A stretch of 17,656 nucleotides of DNA from BOG-908 sp964250925. GTDB taxonomy: Bacteria > Pseudomonadota > Alphaproteobacteria > Acetobacterales > Acetobacteraceae. Every line of letters begins with the position of its first letter. The first letter of the stretch is position 1. The stretch spans positions 1 to 17,656 of the forward strand of contig CAXUHU010000072.1 of assembly GCA_964250925.1 (NCBI GenBank), in the 5' to 3' direction. The notes under the pieces are model-generated. The model worked only from the letters and a program-made list of their open reading frames with translations. It was not told the DNA's origin and searched no databases. Below, piece after piece: positions 7,048-14,140 of this stretch. The position numbers were made by a program, and so were the translations under genes.

Positions 7048-8777
7048 GCGAGGATGGGCGCTTCCGCAAGCGTTCCGGCCAGGTAGCGCAGCCGGGTCGC
7101 CGAACGGCTGAGCTTGCCCGACGTGGTGTAGGGCAGCGTGTTGGCCGGCAGCAGCACCACCCGGCCTTCCAGCCCGTGCATCGCGCGCATCGCCTCGCCG
7201 ATGGCGCGGACCACCGTCTCGCGCGCGCCGCGTTCGGAGATGGCGCGCGCCTCGGCCGCCAGGATCAGCACCTCGCGCCCGTCTTCCTCCACCGAGAACG
7301 CCGCCACGTTGCCGGTGCGCACCGCGGGCACGGCCTGCTCGATGGTCCACTCCAGATCCTGCGGCCAGATGTTGCGGCCGTTGATGATGATCAGGTCCTT
7401 GGCCCTGCCAGTCACGACCAGGGCGCCGCCGAGCCAGTAGCCGAGGTCGCCGGTATCGAGCCATCCATCGGGCGAGAGGACCGCTGCCGTCTCGGCCGGC
7501 CGGCCGTCATAGCCGCGCATCAGGCTAGGGCCGCGTGCCATGATGCGCCCAACCCGGCGGTCGGGCAGCGCCGCCCCGTCGTCCCCGCGTATCTCCACCT
7601 CGTGCAGCGGCAATGGCGAGCCGCACAGGACCACGATGCGGGCGCGCTGTCCTGCCCCGGTGGGGGCAGCGGCAATGCCATGCTGCTCCAGGCGGTCGAG
7701 GTCGACGGTGTCGGTTTCGATCCCTCGCCCGATTGGCGCGAAACTGATCGCCAGGGTCGCCTCTGCCATGCCGTAGCTGGGCAAGAACGCCCGCGCATCG
7801 AAGCCGCGCTGCGCGAAACTGGCCGAAAAAGCGTCCAGCACCGCGGGGCGGATCATGTCGCCGCCGATGCCCGCAATGCGCCAGCACGACAGATCGAGGG
7901 GCAGGCCCTCGGCCAGGCGTGCCCGACGTACGCAGAGGTCGTAGCCGAAGCTGGGGCTGTAGGAAACGGTGCAGCGATTTTGCGACATCAGCGACAGCCA
8001 CAACAGGGGGCGGCGGGCGAAATCGCCGGTCGCCAGCAGATCGACCGTGATCTGGCCCGCCATCGGGCTGATCAGGAAACCGACCAGTCCCATGTCGTGA
8101 TATAACGGCAGCCAGGAGATCGCCCGGTCGCCGGGCCGGATCTGCAAGCCGTGTTTCAGGATCGCCGCGGCATTGGCCATCAACGCCCGGTGGCGAACGA
8201 CCACGCCCAACGGAAAGCGCGTGCTGCCGGACGAGAACTGCAGGTAGGCGACGGCGTCTGGGTCGGGATCGGGTACACCGTGGTTGTCGACGTGCGCGGC
8301 GGTGAAGTCGCCCACCGTGCTGCACAGGCGCAGCCCGGCCTGCCCGGCCAACGGCGCCAGCCAGTCGACGAGTGCGGCGGGGGCGAACAGGGCGACGGCG
8401 TTCGACTCCGTCACCAGGCGTTCGATATGGGCCACATAGGCACTCCGGCCGCCGAACGCGGCGGGCAGCGGCAGCGGGGCGGGGATCAGCCCGGCGTATT
8501 GGCAGGCAAAGAAGGCGATGACGAAATCGGGGTGGGTTTCGGCGACGATACCCACCCGTTCGCCCGCACACAAACCGTAACCAAGCAGGCGAGCGGCCAG
8601 GCCAAGCGCCGATTGGCGCAGGTCGCGATAAGGCAAGGCGCGGGTCAGGTCGCCCTTGGCCGAGTAGAAATTCAGGCCCGCCGCTCCCAGTGCCGCATAA
8701 TCGAGTGCATCGAGCAGGGTGGCGAAATCACCGCGGCGCGGCCCTAAGCCGCTGGAGGTGGGGGTGGCACCGGACAC
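7044..8777 (-). CDS. aasR: Fatty acyl-AMP ligase / acyl-ACP synthetase (AasR-like)
   Basis: An ANL-superfamily adenylating enzyme that should activate a fatty acid as acyl-AMP and transfer it to an acyl carrier protein. Motifs, numbered from the GTG at 8777 (577 aa): P-loop SSGSTRFPLGV at about 182-192, in the FAAL form rather than the usual TSGTTGxPK; HDMGLVG at 227-233, also FAAL-typical; PSYGMAEATLA; DGWLDTGDLGY; GRAKDLIIINGRNIWPQDLE; and the C-terminal catalytic lysine in TTSGKLSR at about 555. The frame opens at GTG 8786, but a GGAG ends there, 8 nt before GTG 8777, so I prefer the latter. Pairing with the SDR, and the dedicated ACP gene in the facing operon, match the Caulobacter ceramide system. 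A different FAAL role, in polyketide or lipopeptide loading, is less likely because no synthase is nearby. Confidence 0.88.
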   Translation of the reverse strand: MSGATPTSSGLGPRRGDFATLLDALDYAALGAAGLNFYSAKGDLTRALPYRDLRQSALGLAARLLGYGLCAGERVGIVAETHPDFVIAFFACQYAGLIPAPLPLPAAFGGRSAYVAHIERLVTESNAVALFAPAALVDWLAPLAGQAGLRLCSTVGDFTAAHVDNHGVPDPDPDAVAYLQFSSGSTRFPLGVVVRHRALMANAAAILKHGLQIRPGDRAISWLPLYHDMGLVGFLISPMAGQITVDLLATGDFARRPLLWLSLMSQNRCTVSYSPSFGYDLCVRRARLAEGLPLDLSCWRIAGIGGDMIRPAVLDAFSASFAQRGFDARAFLPSYGMAEATLAISFAPIGRGIETDTVDLDRLEQHGIAAAPTGAGQRARIVVLCGSPLPLHEVEIRGDDGAALPDRRVGRIMARGPSLMRGYDGRPAETAAVLSPDGWLDTGDLGYWLGGALVVTGRAKDLIIINGRNIWPQDLEWTIEQAVPAVRTGNVAAFSVEEDGREVLILAAEARAISERGARETVVRAIGEAMRAMHGLEGRVVLLPANTLPYTTSGKLSRSATRLRYLAGTLAEAPILA

Positions 8778-8836
8778 CGGCTGCACTCCAGAACAGGGAT
8801 GTGGGTGCAGGTCGTAACGAGACGGGCCGGCTCACA

Positions 8837-8870
8837 GGGGTTGCGGAACCCGCGATGCATAGGCAACCCC
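8837..8870. promoter_or_regulatory. Alternative stem-loops in the divergent ligase/secreted-protein spacer
   Basis: The spacer 8778-8958 separates the ligase operon from a divergent secreted-protein gene and should hold both promoters. Within it ggggttgc (8837-8844) pairs perfectly with gcaacccc (8863-8870), 8 bp. The same left arm can instead form GGGTT-N4-AACCC at 8838-8851. The two structures exclude each other. Whether this is an operator, a 5'-UTR element or chance cannot be decided from one sequence. Confidence 0.3.
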
Positions 8871-8958
8871 CGCCAGCGCGTCAATCACGGCGGAGTTTCT
8901 ACGTTTGACGGCCCGCGCGGCCGGGCTACGGAAGGCTTGGTTTACCTGGAGAACGCCG

Positions 8959-9393
8959 GTGAATGCCATCGCCTATGCCGCACTGGCCTGCCTTGCTTGC
9001 TCGTCTGCCTGTTTGGCTGCGGGCAACCCTTGGAACGGGACATGGCATCTCGACGCCAGCCGGGCCGAGCCGGACGGGGCGGCCGACGACTACGCGTTCG
9101 CCATCACCCCCGGCGGACAGATACGCTGGGAGATTCCCTCGCTGCAGGAGGTCAACACCGGCAAGCTGGACGGCAGCCCGATGCCCATCCACCGGCCAGG
9201 CGCGCCGGATGGGCTGACCCTGAGCGTATGGCCGGAAGGCCCGCGCGTGCTGCGCTACAGGGTAGCCCTCCGCGGCACGGAGCGGGGAGAGGGCAGGATG
9301 ACCCTCGCCCAAGACGGCAGGTCCTGGACGGACGTGCCGCTTGACCACGGCAAACCGGTGGAGAGGCTGCTGATGATCTACGTCAGGCCGTAA
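8959..9393 (+). CDS. Small secreted protein, lipocalin-like
   Basis: I place the start at the GTG at 8959 because a GGAGA lies 6 nt upstream and the resulting protein (144 aa) begins directly with a signal peptide, MNAIAYAALACLACSSACLA, cleaved near AAGN. The frame is open further upstream to 8905, but that stretch adds a charged leader before the hydrophobic core. The mature start NPWNGTWHLDASRAEP resembles small secreted proteins with a 'GTWKLNPAKS' opening, thought to be lipocalin-like barrels; this is a weak resemblance. The function is unknown. It lies head-to-head with the ligase operon and 179 bp before the GH18-like gene on the same strand. Confidence 0.72.
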   Translation: MNAIAYAALACLACSSACLAAGNPWNGTWHLDASRAEPDGAADDYAFAITPGGQIRWEIPSLQEVNTGKLDGSPMPIHRPGAPDGLTLSVWPEGPRVLRYRVALRGTERGEGRMTLAQDGRSWTDVPLDHGKPVERLLMIYVRP

Positions 9394-9457
9394 GCGGCGG
9401 CCCAGGCGATCGAACGAAGCGGCACATCGATCTCGCCGAAGCGCCGGCGTTGTGTTT

Positions 9458-9473
9458 ACAGGCCGTCGCCTGT
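9458..9473. promoter_or_regulatory. Inverted repeat upstream of the GH18-like gene
   Basis: ACAGGC (9458-9463) and GCCTGT (9468-9473) form a perfect 6-bp inverted repeat with a 4-nt centre, about 100 nt before the GH18-like start. It lies between a weak -35-like TTGTGT (9450) and TTAGCG (9473), so it could be an operator, but the promoter elements are poor. The rest of 9394-9572 shows no gene. Confidence 0.3.
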
Positions 9474-9572
9474 TAGCGTTTTGGCGCGAATCCTAACCTC
9501 CGCATTCCGGCGCATAACCGGACCCGGTGACCGGCGCGTTCATCGCGCAGGTCCGCTTGAAAGGAACACGAG

Positions 9573-10517
9573 ATGACCGAGGCTACGATCATGCCGGCTG
9601 CGAAGGCGCAACGGGGGCGGGCCGGCGGGCGCGGGCGGCTGTTTGCTGTGCTGATGTGCGGCCTCGGCGCCTACGCCGGGCCGGCCGCCGCACAGACCGG
9701 CTATGTCGGCATCCTGGGCGGTGGACCGGTCTATAAGCACAACCCGACGAACATCGGCGAACTCAAAAGCTCGGGCTTCAACGAACTGATCGTCTGGAGC
9801 GTCGAGGTCAACAGCACGGGCGATCTGAACCTGAACGGCGAATTTCCGCTGACATCGGCCGGCGCGTATGTCGGCAACGCGGCATACCCCAAATTCCCCG
9901 CCGACTTGGCCAACATCAAGAAGGGCACGGTCAAGCGCGTCACCCTCAGCATCGGCTCGTCCAACTACGGCGACTGGGAGGACATAAAGTCGTTGGTCGA
10001 GTCGCAGGGCACCGGCCCCAGCAGCATCCTCTACAAGGATTTTTCGGCGCTGAAGGCGGCGCTGCCGGTCGATGCAGTCGATTTTGACGACGAGAACAGT
10101 TACGACTCGCCGTCGACGATTAAGTTCGCCGTGATGCTGGGCAAGCTTGGCTACAAGGTCACGATGAACCCTTACACCAACAACAAGTACTGGATCGCGT
10201 TGGTCTCATCGATCAACACCAAGCTGCCCGGCACGGTGGACGGCATCCATCTGCAGACCTTTGCCGGAGGGCAAGGCAACAATCCTTGCTCGGACTGGGA
10301 TTTCGGCAAGGTGCCGGTCTTCCCCGGCATATCGGACCAGTCATCGGCGCCGCCCTACCTGACGCCGTTCAAGACGAAAGTCGCGATGCAGGGCTGGCAT
10401 AAGCAATGCGGCATCGTCGGTGGCTGGGTATGGATCTTCGATCAGATCGCGGGCACCGACCAGGTGAAGAAGTATGCCCACGCGATCATCAAGGGCGTGG
10501 GCGGCGCGGCGCAGTAG
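9573..10517 (+). CDS. Secreted GH18-fold (chitinase-like) protein
   Basis: A 314-residue exported protein. The ATG at 9573 follows an AAAGGA at good spacing; the signal peptide has an Arg/Gly-rich n-region, a hydrophobic LFAVLMCGLGAYAG core and cleavage near AAAQ at 38-41. The mature part looks like a small TIM barrel of glycoside hydrolase family 18. A SxGG-like LSIGSS is at residues 125-130, and the catalytic motif DxxDxDxE is intact as DAVDFDDE at 167-174, with Glu174 as the expected acid. GGWVWIFDQI near the end matches the last barrel strand. It could be a chitinase, an endo-N-acetylglucosaminidase or a chitin-binding non-enzymatic relative. It is convergent with the acyltransferase gene, only 6 nt between stops, and lies between the two ceramide operons. 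Confidence 0.78.
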   Translation: MTEATIMPAAKAQRGRAGGRGRLFAVLMCGLGAYAGPAAAQTGYVGILGGGPVYKHNPTNIGELKSSGFNELIVWSVEVNSTGDLNLNGEFPLTSAGAYVGNAAYPKFPADLANIKKGTVKRVTLSIGSSNYGDWEDIKSLVESQGTGPSSILYKDFSALKAALPVDAVDFDDENSYDSPSTIKFAVMLGKLGYKVTMNPYTNNKYWIALVSSINTKLPGTVDGIHLQTFAGGQGNNPCSDWDFGKVPVFPGISDQSSAPPYLTPFKTKVAMQGWHKQCGIVGGWVWIFDQIAGTDQVKKYAHAIIKGVGGAAQ

Positions 10518-10523
10518 CCGCAC

Positions 10524-11666
10524 CTATCCCGGCAGCGCCTTTTCGAAGACGCGATACGTCTTGTAGGCGCGGCCGCCGACGGCCTCGGCCAAGTGGCGCA
10601 TGGGCGCGTTGTCTTCCAGCACCCACGACATCTCGACGGCCTCGATGCCCATGGCGGCCGCCTCGCGCCGCAGGGCTTCGACCACGTGCAACGCCAGCAA
10701 CTGACCGAGCAAAGTCTGGCGGTAGCGGCGCCGCACGCCCATCAGCGGCACGCGTGCGGTCTTCGTCTTCGAGACCTTGAGGCGCCATAGCAGCTTGGCC
10801 CAACCGAACGGCAGCAGCCGGCCGGACAGGCCGCGGATCGCCTCGTTCAGATTGGGCAAGCACAGGCCGAACGCAGCCGGCTCGCCATCGACCTCGGCAA
10901 ACCACACCAGCCGCTCGTGCAGAAGCGGGCGCATCGCGCGGGCCATGTGGGCCACCTCCTCGCGGGTGATCGGCACGAAACCCCAATTACCGCTCCAGCC
11001 GTCGTTGAAGATGTCGACCAGTGCGGCGACGTCGCTGCGCAAATCCGCAAGGCGCATCGGCCGCACCGTCACGCCGGGCGGCAGGCCGCGTGCCACCATC
11101 GCGGCCGATGACGCGGGCAGCGCGGCATGGGTGTCGCAGAGATAGGCGTACACGTCGCGCACCTTGGCATAGGCCAGGTCGGCCAGGCGACCGGCGGCAT
11201 AGGGCGGGTCGTGCGGCATCATCATCATCGGCGGCGTGTCGAACCCATCGACCAGGATGCCGATCTCCTCGTTGATGGACAGGCTGAACGGCCCCTGTGC
11301 CCGGGTCTTGCCGCGCTGGCGCAGCCACCGCTCGGCGGTACCCACCAGGGCGGCAAAGACGGCCGGATCGTCAACCGCGGCGAGCAGCCCGAAATGGCCG
11401 GTCTGCTTGTCGGCCAGCAGATGGTCCTGCTGGGCGCTGATGCGGCCCACATCCCGGCCGTCCCGTCGGGCGATCCACAGTGCCACCTCGGCGTGGCCGA
11501 AGAACGGGTTTCCCTTCGCCGTGAAGGCATCCCGCCGCTCCATGTCGAGCTGCGGCACGTAGTTCGCATCGGAGCGGAACAGGATACGCGGCAGGCGGAT
11601 GAAGCGGTCGAGCTCCCGGCGGCCGACGGCGACGATTTCTATGCTGCCGGCGTCAGGTCCGCTCAA
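10524..11666 (-). CDS. bcerS: GNAT-type N-acyltransferase, probable bacterial ceramide synthase
   Basis: A 380-residue cytosolic protein. The C-terminal half has GNAT features: an acyl-CoA-binding-like segment RRRYRQTLLGQLLALHVVEAL (about 300-320), then WVLEDNAPMRHLAEAVGG and a terminal YKTYRVFEK. The N-terminal half (LPRILFRSDANYVPQL, PFSLSINEEIGILVDGFD) is typical of a long uncharacterised acyltransferase family. In Caulobacter, a protein of this type is the bacterial ceramide synthase, which N-acylates the 3-oxo sphingoid base and is unrelated to eukaryotic ceramide synthase. The start is a TTG overlapping the hydroxylase stop by 4 nt (TTGA). It is last in the ACP-SPT-hydroxylase operon, which strongly supports the assignment; enzymatic proof is absent. 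Confidence 0.82.
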   Translation of the reverse strand: MSGPDAGSIEIVAVGRRELDRFIRLPRILFRSDANYVPQLDMERRDAFTAKGNPFFGHAEVALWIARRDGRDVGRISAQQDHLLADKQTGHFGLLAAVDDPAVFAALVGTAERWLRQRGKTRAQGPFSLSINEEIGILVDGFDTPPMMMMPHDPPYAAGRLADLAYAKVRDVYAYLCDTHAALPASSAAMVARGLPPGVTVRPMRLADLRSDVAALVDIFNDGWSGNWGFVPITREEVAHMARAMRPLLHERLVWFAEVDGEPAAFGLCLPNLNEAIRGLSGRLLPFGWAKLLWRLKVSKTKTARVPLMGVRRRYRQTLLGQLLALHVVEALRREAAAMGIEAVEMSWVLEDNAPMRHLAEAVGGRAYKTYRVFEKALPG

Positions 11667-12433
11667 GCCACCCTGCCGGCCGCGCGATCGTAGGCTGGCG
11701 GACGGTCGCGTGGCGCGCCGCCGGACAGTTCGGCCACCCAGGGGAAACGGTCCGCCTCCGCCTGGTCGTAACCTAGATTGAAGACGGACGGCGACCGCCG
11801 GCGCTCGCGGGCCGAACCGTAAAACGTTCCGAGCAGGCGGTCGGGACCGAACGAGGCGATGCCGTAATTGCCGCCTTCGTCATGGAAGTGATGCAGCAGA
11901 TGCAGCTCCTTCATACGGCGCAGCAGCCGGCTGCGCGGTTTGAAGTTCAGGTGCTGGACGCAGTGGGTGAACTCGTAAGCACAGGTTATCAGCAGCCCGG
12001 TGCAGACCGCCGACGCCGCGCTTGCCGCCCCGCCGATAGCCCAGCCGAGCGGGATCAGGATGCCGAGGATGGTCGGCAACGTGTTCAGCGGCGAGCCGAA
12101 CAGCACGTCCATGCGATGCGGGTCCTGGTGGTGGTCGAAGTGGATGCGCTTCCAGACCGGAGCGGTGAAGCGGAAGCGATACAGCAACCGCCCGTGCAGG
12201 ATGAAACGGTGGATGACATACCAGGCCAACGGATAGGCCAGCAGCGTGGCCAGCACAGCGCCCGCCGGCCGCAACGCGCCCTCGCTCCAGCGTATCGCCA
12301 GGCCGAGGCTGACCAGCGCGCCGGCCATGTAGAGGTGAATGGCGGGATGGCTGAGATACGCGCGCACGAGGCCGCGCAAGCTCATCCGCCCGAGGTCGAA
12401 ACTACGGCCATCCCTGAACCAGCGAGCATACAT
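11663..12433 (-). CDS. Fatty acid hydroxylase / sterol desaturase family protein
   Basis: A 256-residue di-iron membrane enzyme, starting at the ATG at 12433, 4 nt after the SPT stop. Four hydrophobic helices carry the histidine clusters of the family: HRFILH (75-80), HFDHH (98-102), HCVQH (157-161) and HLLHHFH (178-184). In eukaryotes this family includes the sphingolipid C4-hydroxylase and the 2-hydroxylase of N-acyl chains. Membership in the SPT operon makes a ceramide hydroxylase the best guess: on the fatty acyl chain, the long-chain base, or a precursor. The position of hydroxylation cannot be read from sequence. An upstream open frame to 12532 lies inside the SPT gene and is unlikely to be translated. 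It is not among the five core ceramide genes known in Caulobacter. Confidence 0.87.
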   Translation of the reverse strand: MYARWFRDGRSFDLGRMSLRGLVRAYLSHPAIHLYMAGALVSLGLAIRWSEGALRPAGAVLATLLAYPLAWYVIHRFILHGRLLYRFRFTAPVWKRIHFDHHQDPHRMDVLFGSPLNTLPTILGILIPLGWAIGGAASAASAVCTGLLITCAYEFTHCVQHLNFKPRSRLLRRMKELHLLHHFHDEGGNYGIASFGPDRLLGTFYGSARERRRSPSVFNLGYDQAEADRFPWVAELSGGAPRDRPPAYDRAAGRVA

Positions 12434-12437
12434 CCGG

Positions 12438-13661
12438 CTACTCCGCCGCCTGGCGGATCGCGGCCGTACCGGCGCCCTGCACCACCCCGAGTTCGCCGCC
12501 GATGCGGGTGATGGCATCGATGGCATGGACAATCTGTGCGCCGGTATGGGCGGCGGTCACGCTGGTGCGCAGCAGCGACTGGCTGGACGGCGTGGCCGGC
12601 GGCAAGGCGAGGTTCACGTAGAGACCCGCCTGCAACAGGCGGCTCCAGAACGTCGCCGCTACGGCCGGGTTGGGCATGCGCAACGAGACGATCGGGCTGA
12701 CCACGGGGCCGAGCGTAAAGCCCGCGCCGGCCAGTCCCGCGTAGAGTTGTGCGGCATTGGCGGCGAGCCTGGCCCGCAGCTCCGGCTGCCCGGCCACGAT
12801 CTCCAGGGCGCGCGAGACGCTGGCCACGATCGAGGGCGGCAACGAGGCGGTGAACATGTAGGCGCGCGAGGCCAGCCGCAGCAGCTCGAAATCCGGCTCG
12901 TCGGACGCACAGAAGCCGCCGATGCTGCCCAGGCTCTTGCTGAAGGTGCCGACGATGTAATCGGCATCGGCCTCGATCCCGTCCTGCTCGGCCAGACCGC
13001 GGCCAGTCTGCCCCAGCACGCCCAACGAATGCGCCTCATCGACCAGCAGGTAGGCTCCGGTCTCGCGCTTCACGGCCGCGATCTCGCGCAGCGGGGCCGT
13101 GTCGCCCAGCATGCTGTAGATGCCCTCCACCACGATCAGCTTCTGGCCAGGCCGATCGGCCAGCAATTTAAGGCGCCGGAACAGATCGTCGGCATCGTTG
13201 TGCCGGAAACGGGTGACCTGGGCGGCGCTGAGCCTGGCGCCGTCGTAGATGCTGGCGTGGCCATCAGCATCCAGCAGCAGATGGTCCTCCCGGCCGGCCA
13301 GGGCGGAGAGGATGCCGAGGTTGGCCTGATACCCCGTGGTGAAGATCATGGCGTGGCGGCGGCCCAGGAAACGGGCGATCTGGGCTTCCAGCGCCGTATG
13401 CCCGCCATAGGTGCCGTTGGCGATGCGCGAGCCGGTCGTGCCGGTGCCGCCGCTCCGCAGCGCCTGTACCGCGCGGTCGGTGCAGCTACGCTCGAAGGTC
13501 AGGCCGAGGTAGTTGTTGCTGCCGAACAGCGTGATGGTCCGGCCGTCCAACCGTGCCTGGGTGGGTGAGACGATGTTCTCGAACGAGACCGAGAACGGGT
13601 CGCCGGCCCCGTCGCACAGCTGTGCACGGGCGGCTTTGAGCGCCTGGTATTTTTGGAGCAT
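12438..13661 (-). CDS. spt: Serine palmitoyltransferase (alpha-oxoamine synthase family)
   Basis: A 407-residue PLP enzyme expected to condense an acyl thioester with serine to give 3-oxo-sphinganine, the committed step of sphingolipid synthesis. Visible motifs: GSNNYLGLT (48-56), GTTGSRIANGTYGGH (74-88), the cofactor-stacking His135 in DGHASIYDG, DEAHSLGVLG (208-217), and the Schiff-base Lys242 in GTFSKSLGSIGGF. The His-to-Lys spacing of 107 is close to that of the Sphingomonas SPT. Relatives make 8-amino-7-oxononanoate, 2-amino-3-oxobutyrate or aminolevulinate, but the NGTYGGH and SKSLGSIGGF forms and the ACP, acyltransferase and SDR partners favour SPT. The ATG overlaps the ACP stop by one base (TGATG), so translation is coupled. 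Amino-acid choice (serine or alanine/glycine) is not provable here. Confidence 0.9.
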   Translation of the reverse strand: MLQKYQALKAARAQLCDGAGDPFSVSFENIVSPTQARLDGRTITLFGSNNYLGLTFERSCTDRAVQALRSGGTGTTGSRIANGTYGGHTALEAQIARFLGRRHAMIFTTGYQANLGILSALAGREDHLLLDADGHASIYDGARLSAAQVTRFRHNDADDLFRRLKLLADRPGQKLIVVEGIYSMLGDTAPLREIAAVKRETGAYLLVDEAHSLGVLGQTGRGLAEQDGIEADADYIVGTFSKSLGSIGGFCASDEPDFELLRLASRAYMFTASLPPSIVASVSRALEIVAGQPELRARLAANAAQLYAGLAGAGFTLGPVVSPIVSLRMPNPAVAATFWSRLLQAGLYVNLALPPATPSSQSLLRTSVTAAHTGAQIVHAIDAITRIGGELGVVQGAGTAAIRQAAE

Positions 13662-13933
13662 CAGGCCGACGCCGTCTCGCGCGGCTGAGATTGCAGCAGG
13701 TTCGCCAAGTCATCCACCGTTCGGATGTCGGCCATGCTGTCAACCGGAATCAACGTGTTGAACTTGATTTCGAGCGCCATGATGAAGTCCATCGCGGCCA
13801 GCGAGTCCAGCCTCAGGTCGCGGACAACGTCCGTCTCGCCGGTGATTATCGTATCAAAATTGATTTCTTTTCCGTTCATCGACTGGGCCAGTTGGGCGAT
13901 CTGCTCGACGAGTTCCTGGTGGGTCAAGCGCAT
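13661..13933 (-). CDS. acpR: Dedicated acyl carrier protein (AcpR-like)
   Basis: A 90-residue acidic acyl carrier protein with the phosphopantetheine site DSL in LRLDSLAAMDFIM; Ser44 is the attachment residue. Low similarity to a housekeeping AcpP and its position directly before the SPT gene suggest a pathway-specific ACP like the one required for ceramide synthesis in Caulobacter. It would accept a fatty acyl group from the AMP ligase and hand it to SPT. The ATG at 13933 sits 4 nt after GGAG; a GTG one codon earlier would be too close to it, so I use the ATG. First gene of the ACP-SPT-hydroxylase-acyltransferase operon. Confidence 0.88.
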   Translation of the reverse strand: MRLTHQELVEQIAQLAQSMNGKEINFDTIITGETDVVRDLRLDSLAAMDFIMALEIKFNTLIPVDSMADIRTVDDLANLLQSQPRETASA

Positions 13934-14140
13934 CACTCTCCATCGTCGCAGACCCCGATGTCATCCCAGGGTCTCGGATTTCAACGATTCCGTAACACGT
14001 CTTGTTCCAAAGCTGAAGCCGGCGGGCGCTGACGGCATGGCACGACGCACTTATGCCGCCCTTATGCCGCGGCGCGTATCGGCCATCGCATCCTTACGGG
14101 CTGCCGTCCAGGTATTGAGAGTACCCTGGAGACCACCTCG
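13934..14140. promoter_or_regulatory. Divergent promoter region: ceramide operon and kdp operon
   Basis: About 207 bp between the ACP start (minus) and the first kdp micro-ORF (plus), expected to carry both promoters. It contains the direct repeat described separately at 14050-14070, and a weak inverted repeat AGACCC...GGGTCT around 13950-13974 close to the ACP gene. No clear sigma-70 promoter could be chosen for either side. Confidence 0.45.
14050..14070 (+). repeat. 10-nt tandem direct repeat, possible KdpE-type site
   Basis: cttatgccgc occurs at 14050-14059 and again at 14061-14070, an 11-nt period. Response regulators of the OmpR/PhoB family, which includes KdpE, bind half-sites repeated once per helical turn. 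The repeat lies about 70 nt before the first kdp reading frame. Assignment to KdpE is inferred only from spacing and position; the sequence does not match the AT-rich E. coli KdpE site. Confidence 0.4.

Noticed and set aside
7048..7464. N-terminal extension of the SDR reductase into the ligase gene
   Set aside because: The extension is Arg/Gly-rich shadow sequence; the Rossmann motif begins eight residues after the GTG at 7047, which overlaps the ligase stop as expected for a coupled gene.
6783..8105. 440-residue plus-strand open frame opposite the acyl-AMP ligase
   Set aside because: Low-complexity Arg/Pro/Gln/His-rich translation antisense to a gene with intact ANL motifs; typical of GC-rich antisense frames.
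7044..8777. Ligase as the loading enzyme of a polyketide or nonribosomal peptide cluster
   Set aside because: No ketosynthase, condensation or thioesterase domain occurs in the window; the partners match the ceramide pathway instead.
12434..12532. N-terminal extension of the hydroxylase into the SPT gene
   Set aside because: The added residues are Ser/Pro/Arg-rich without a signal or helix, and overlap SPT coding sequence; the ATG at 12433 gives a normal family length.
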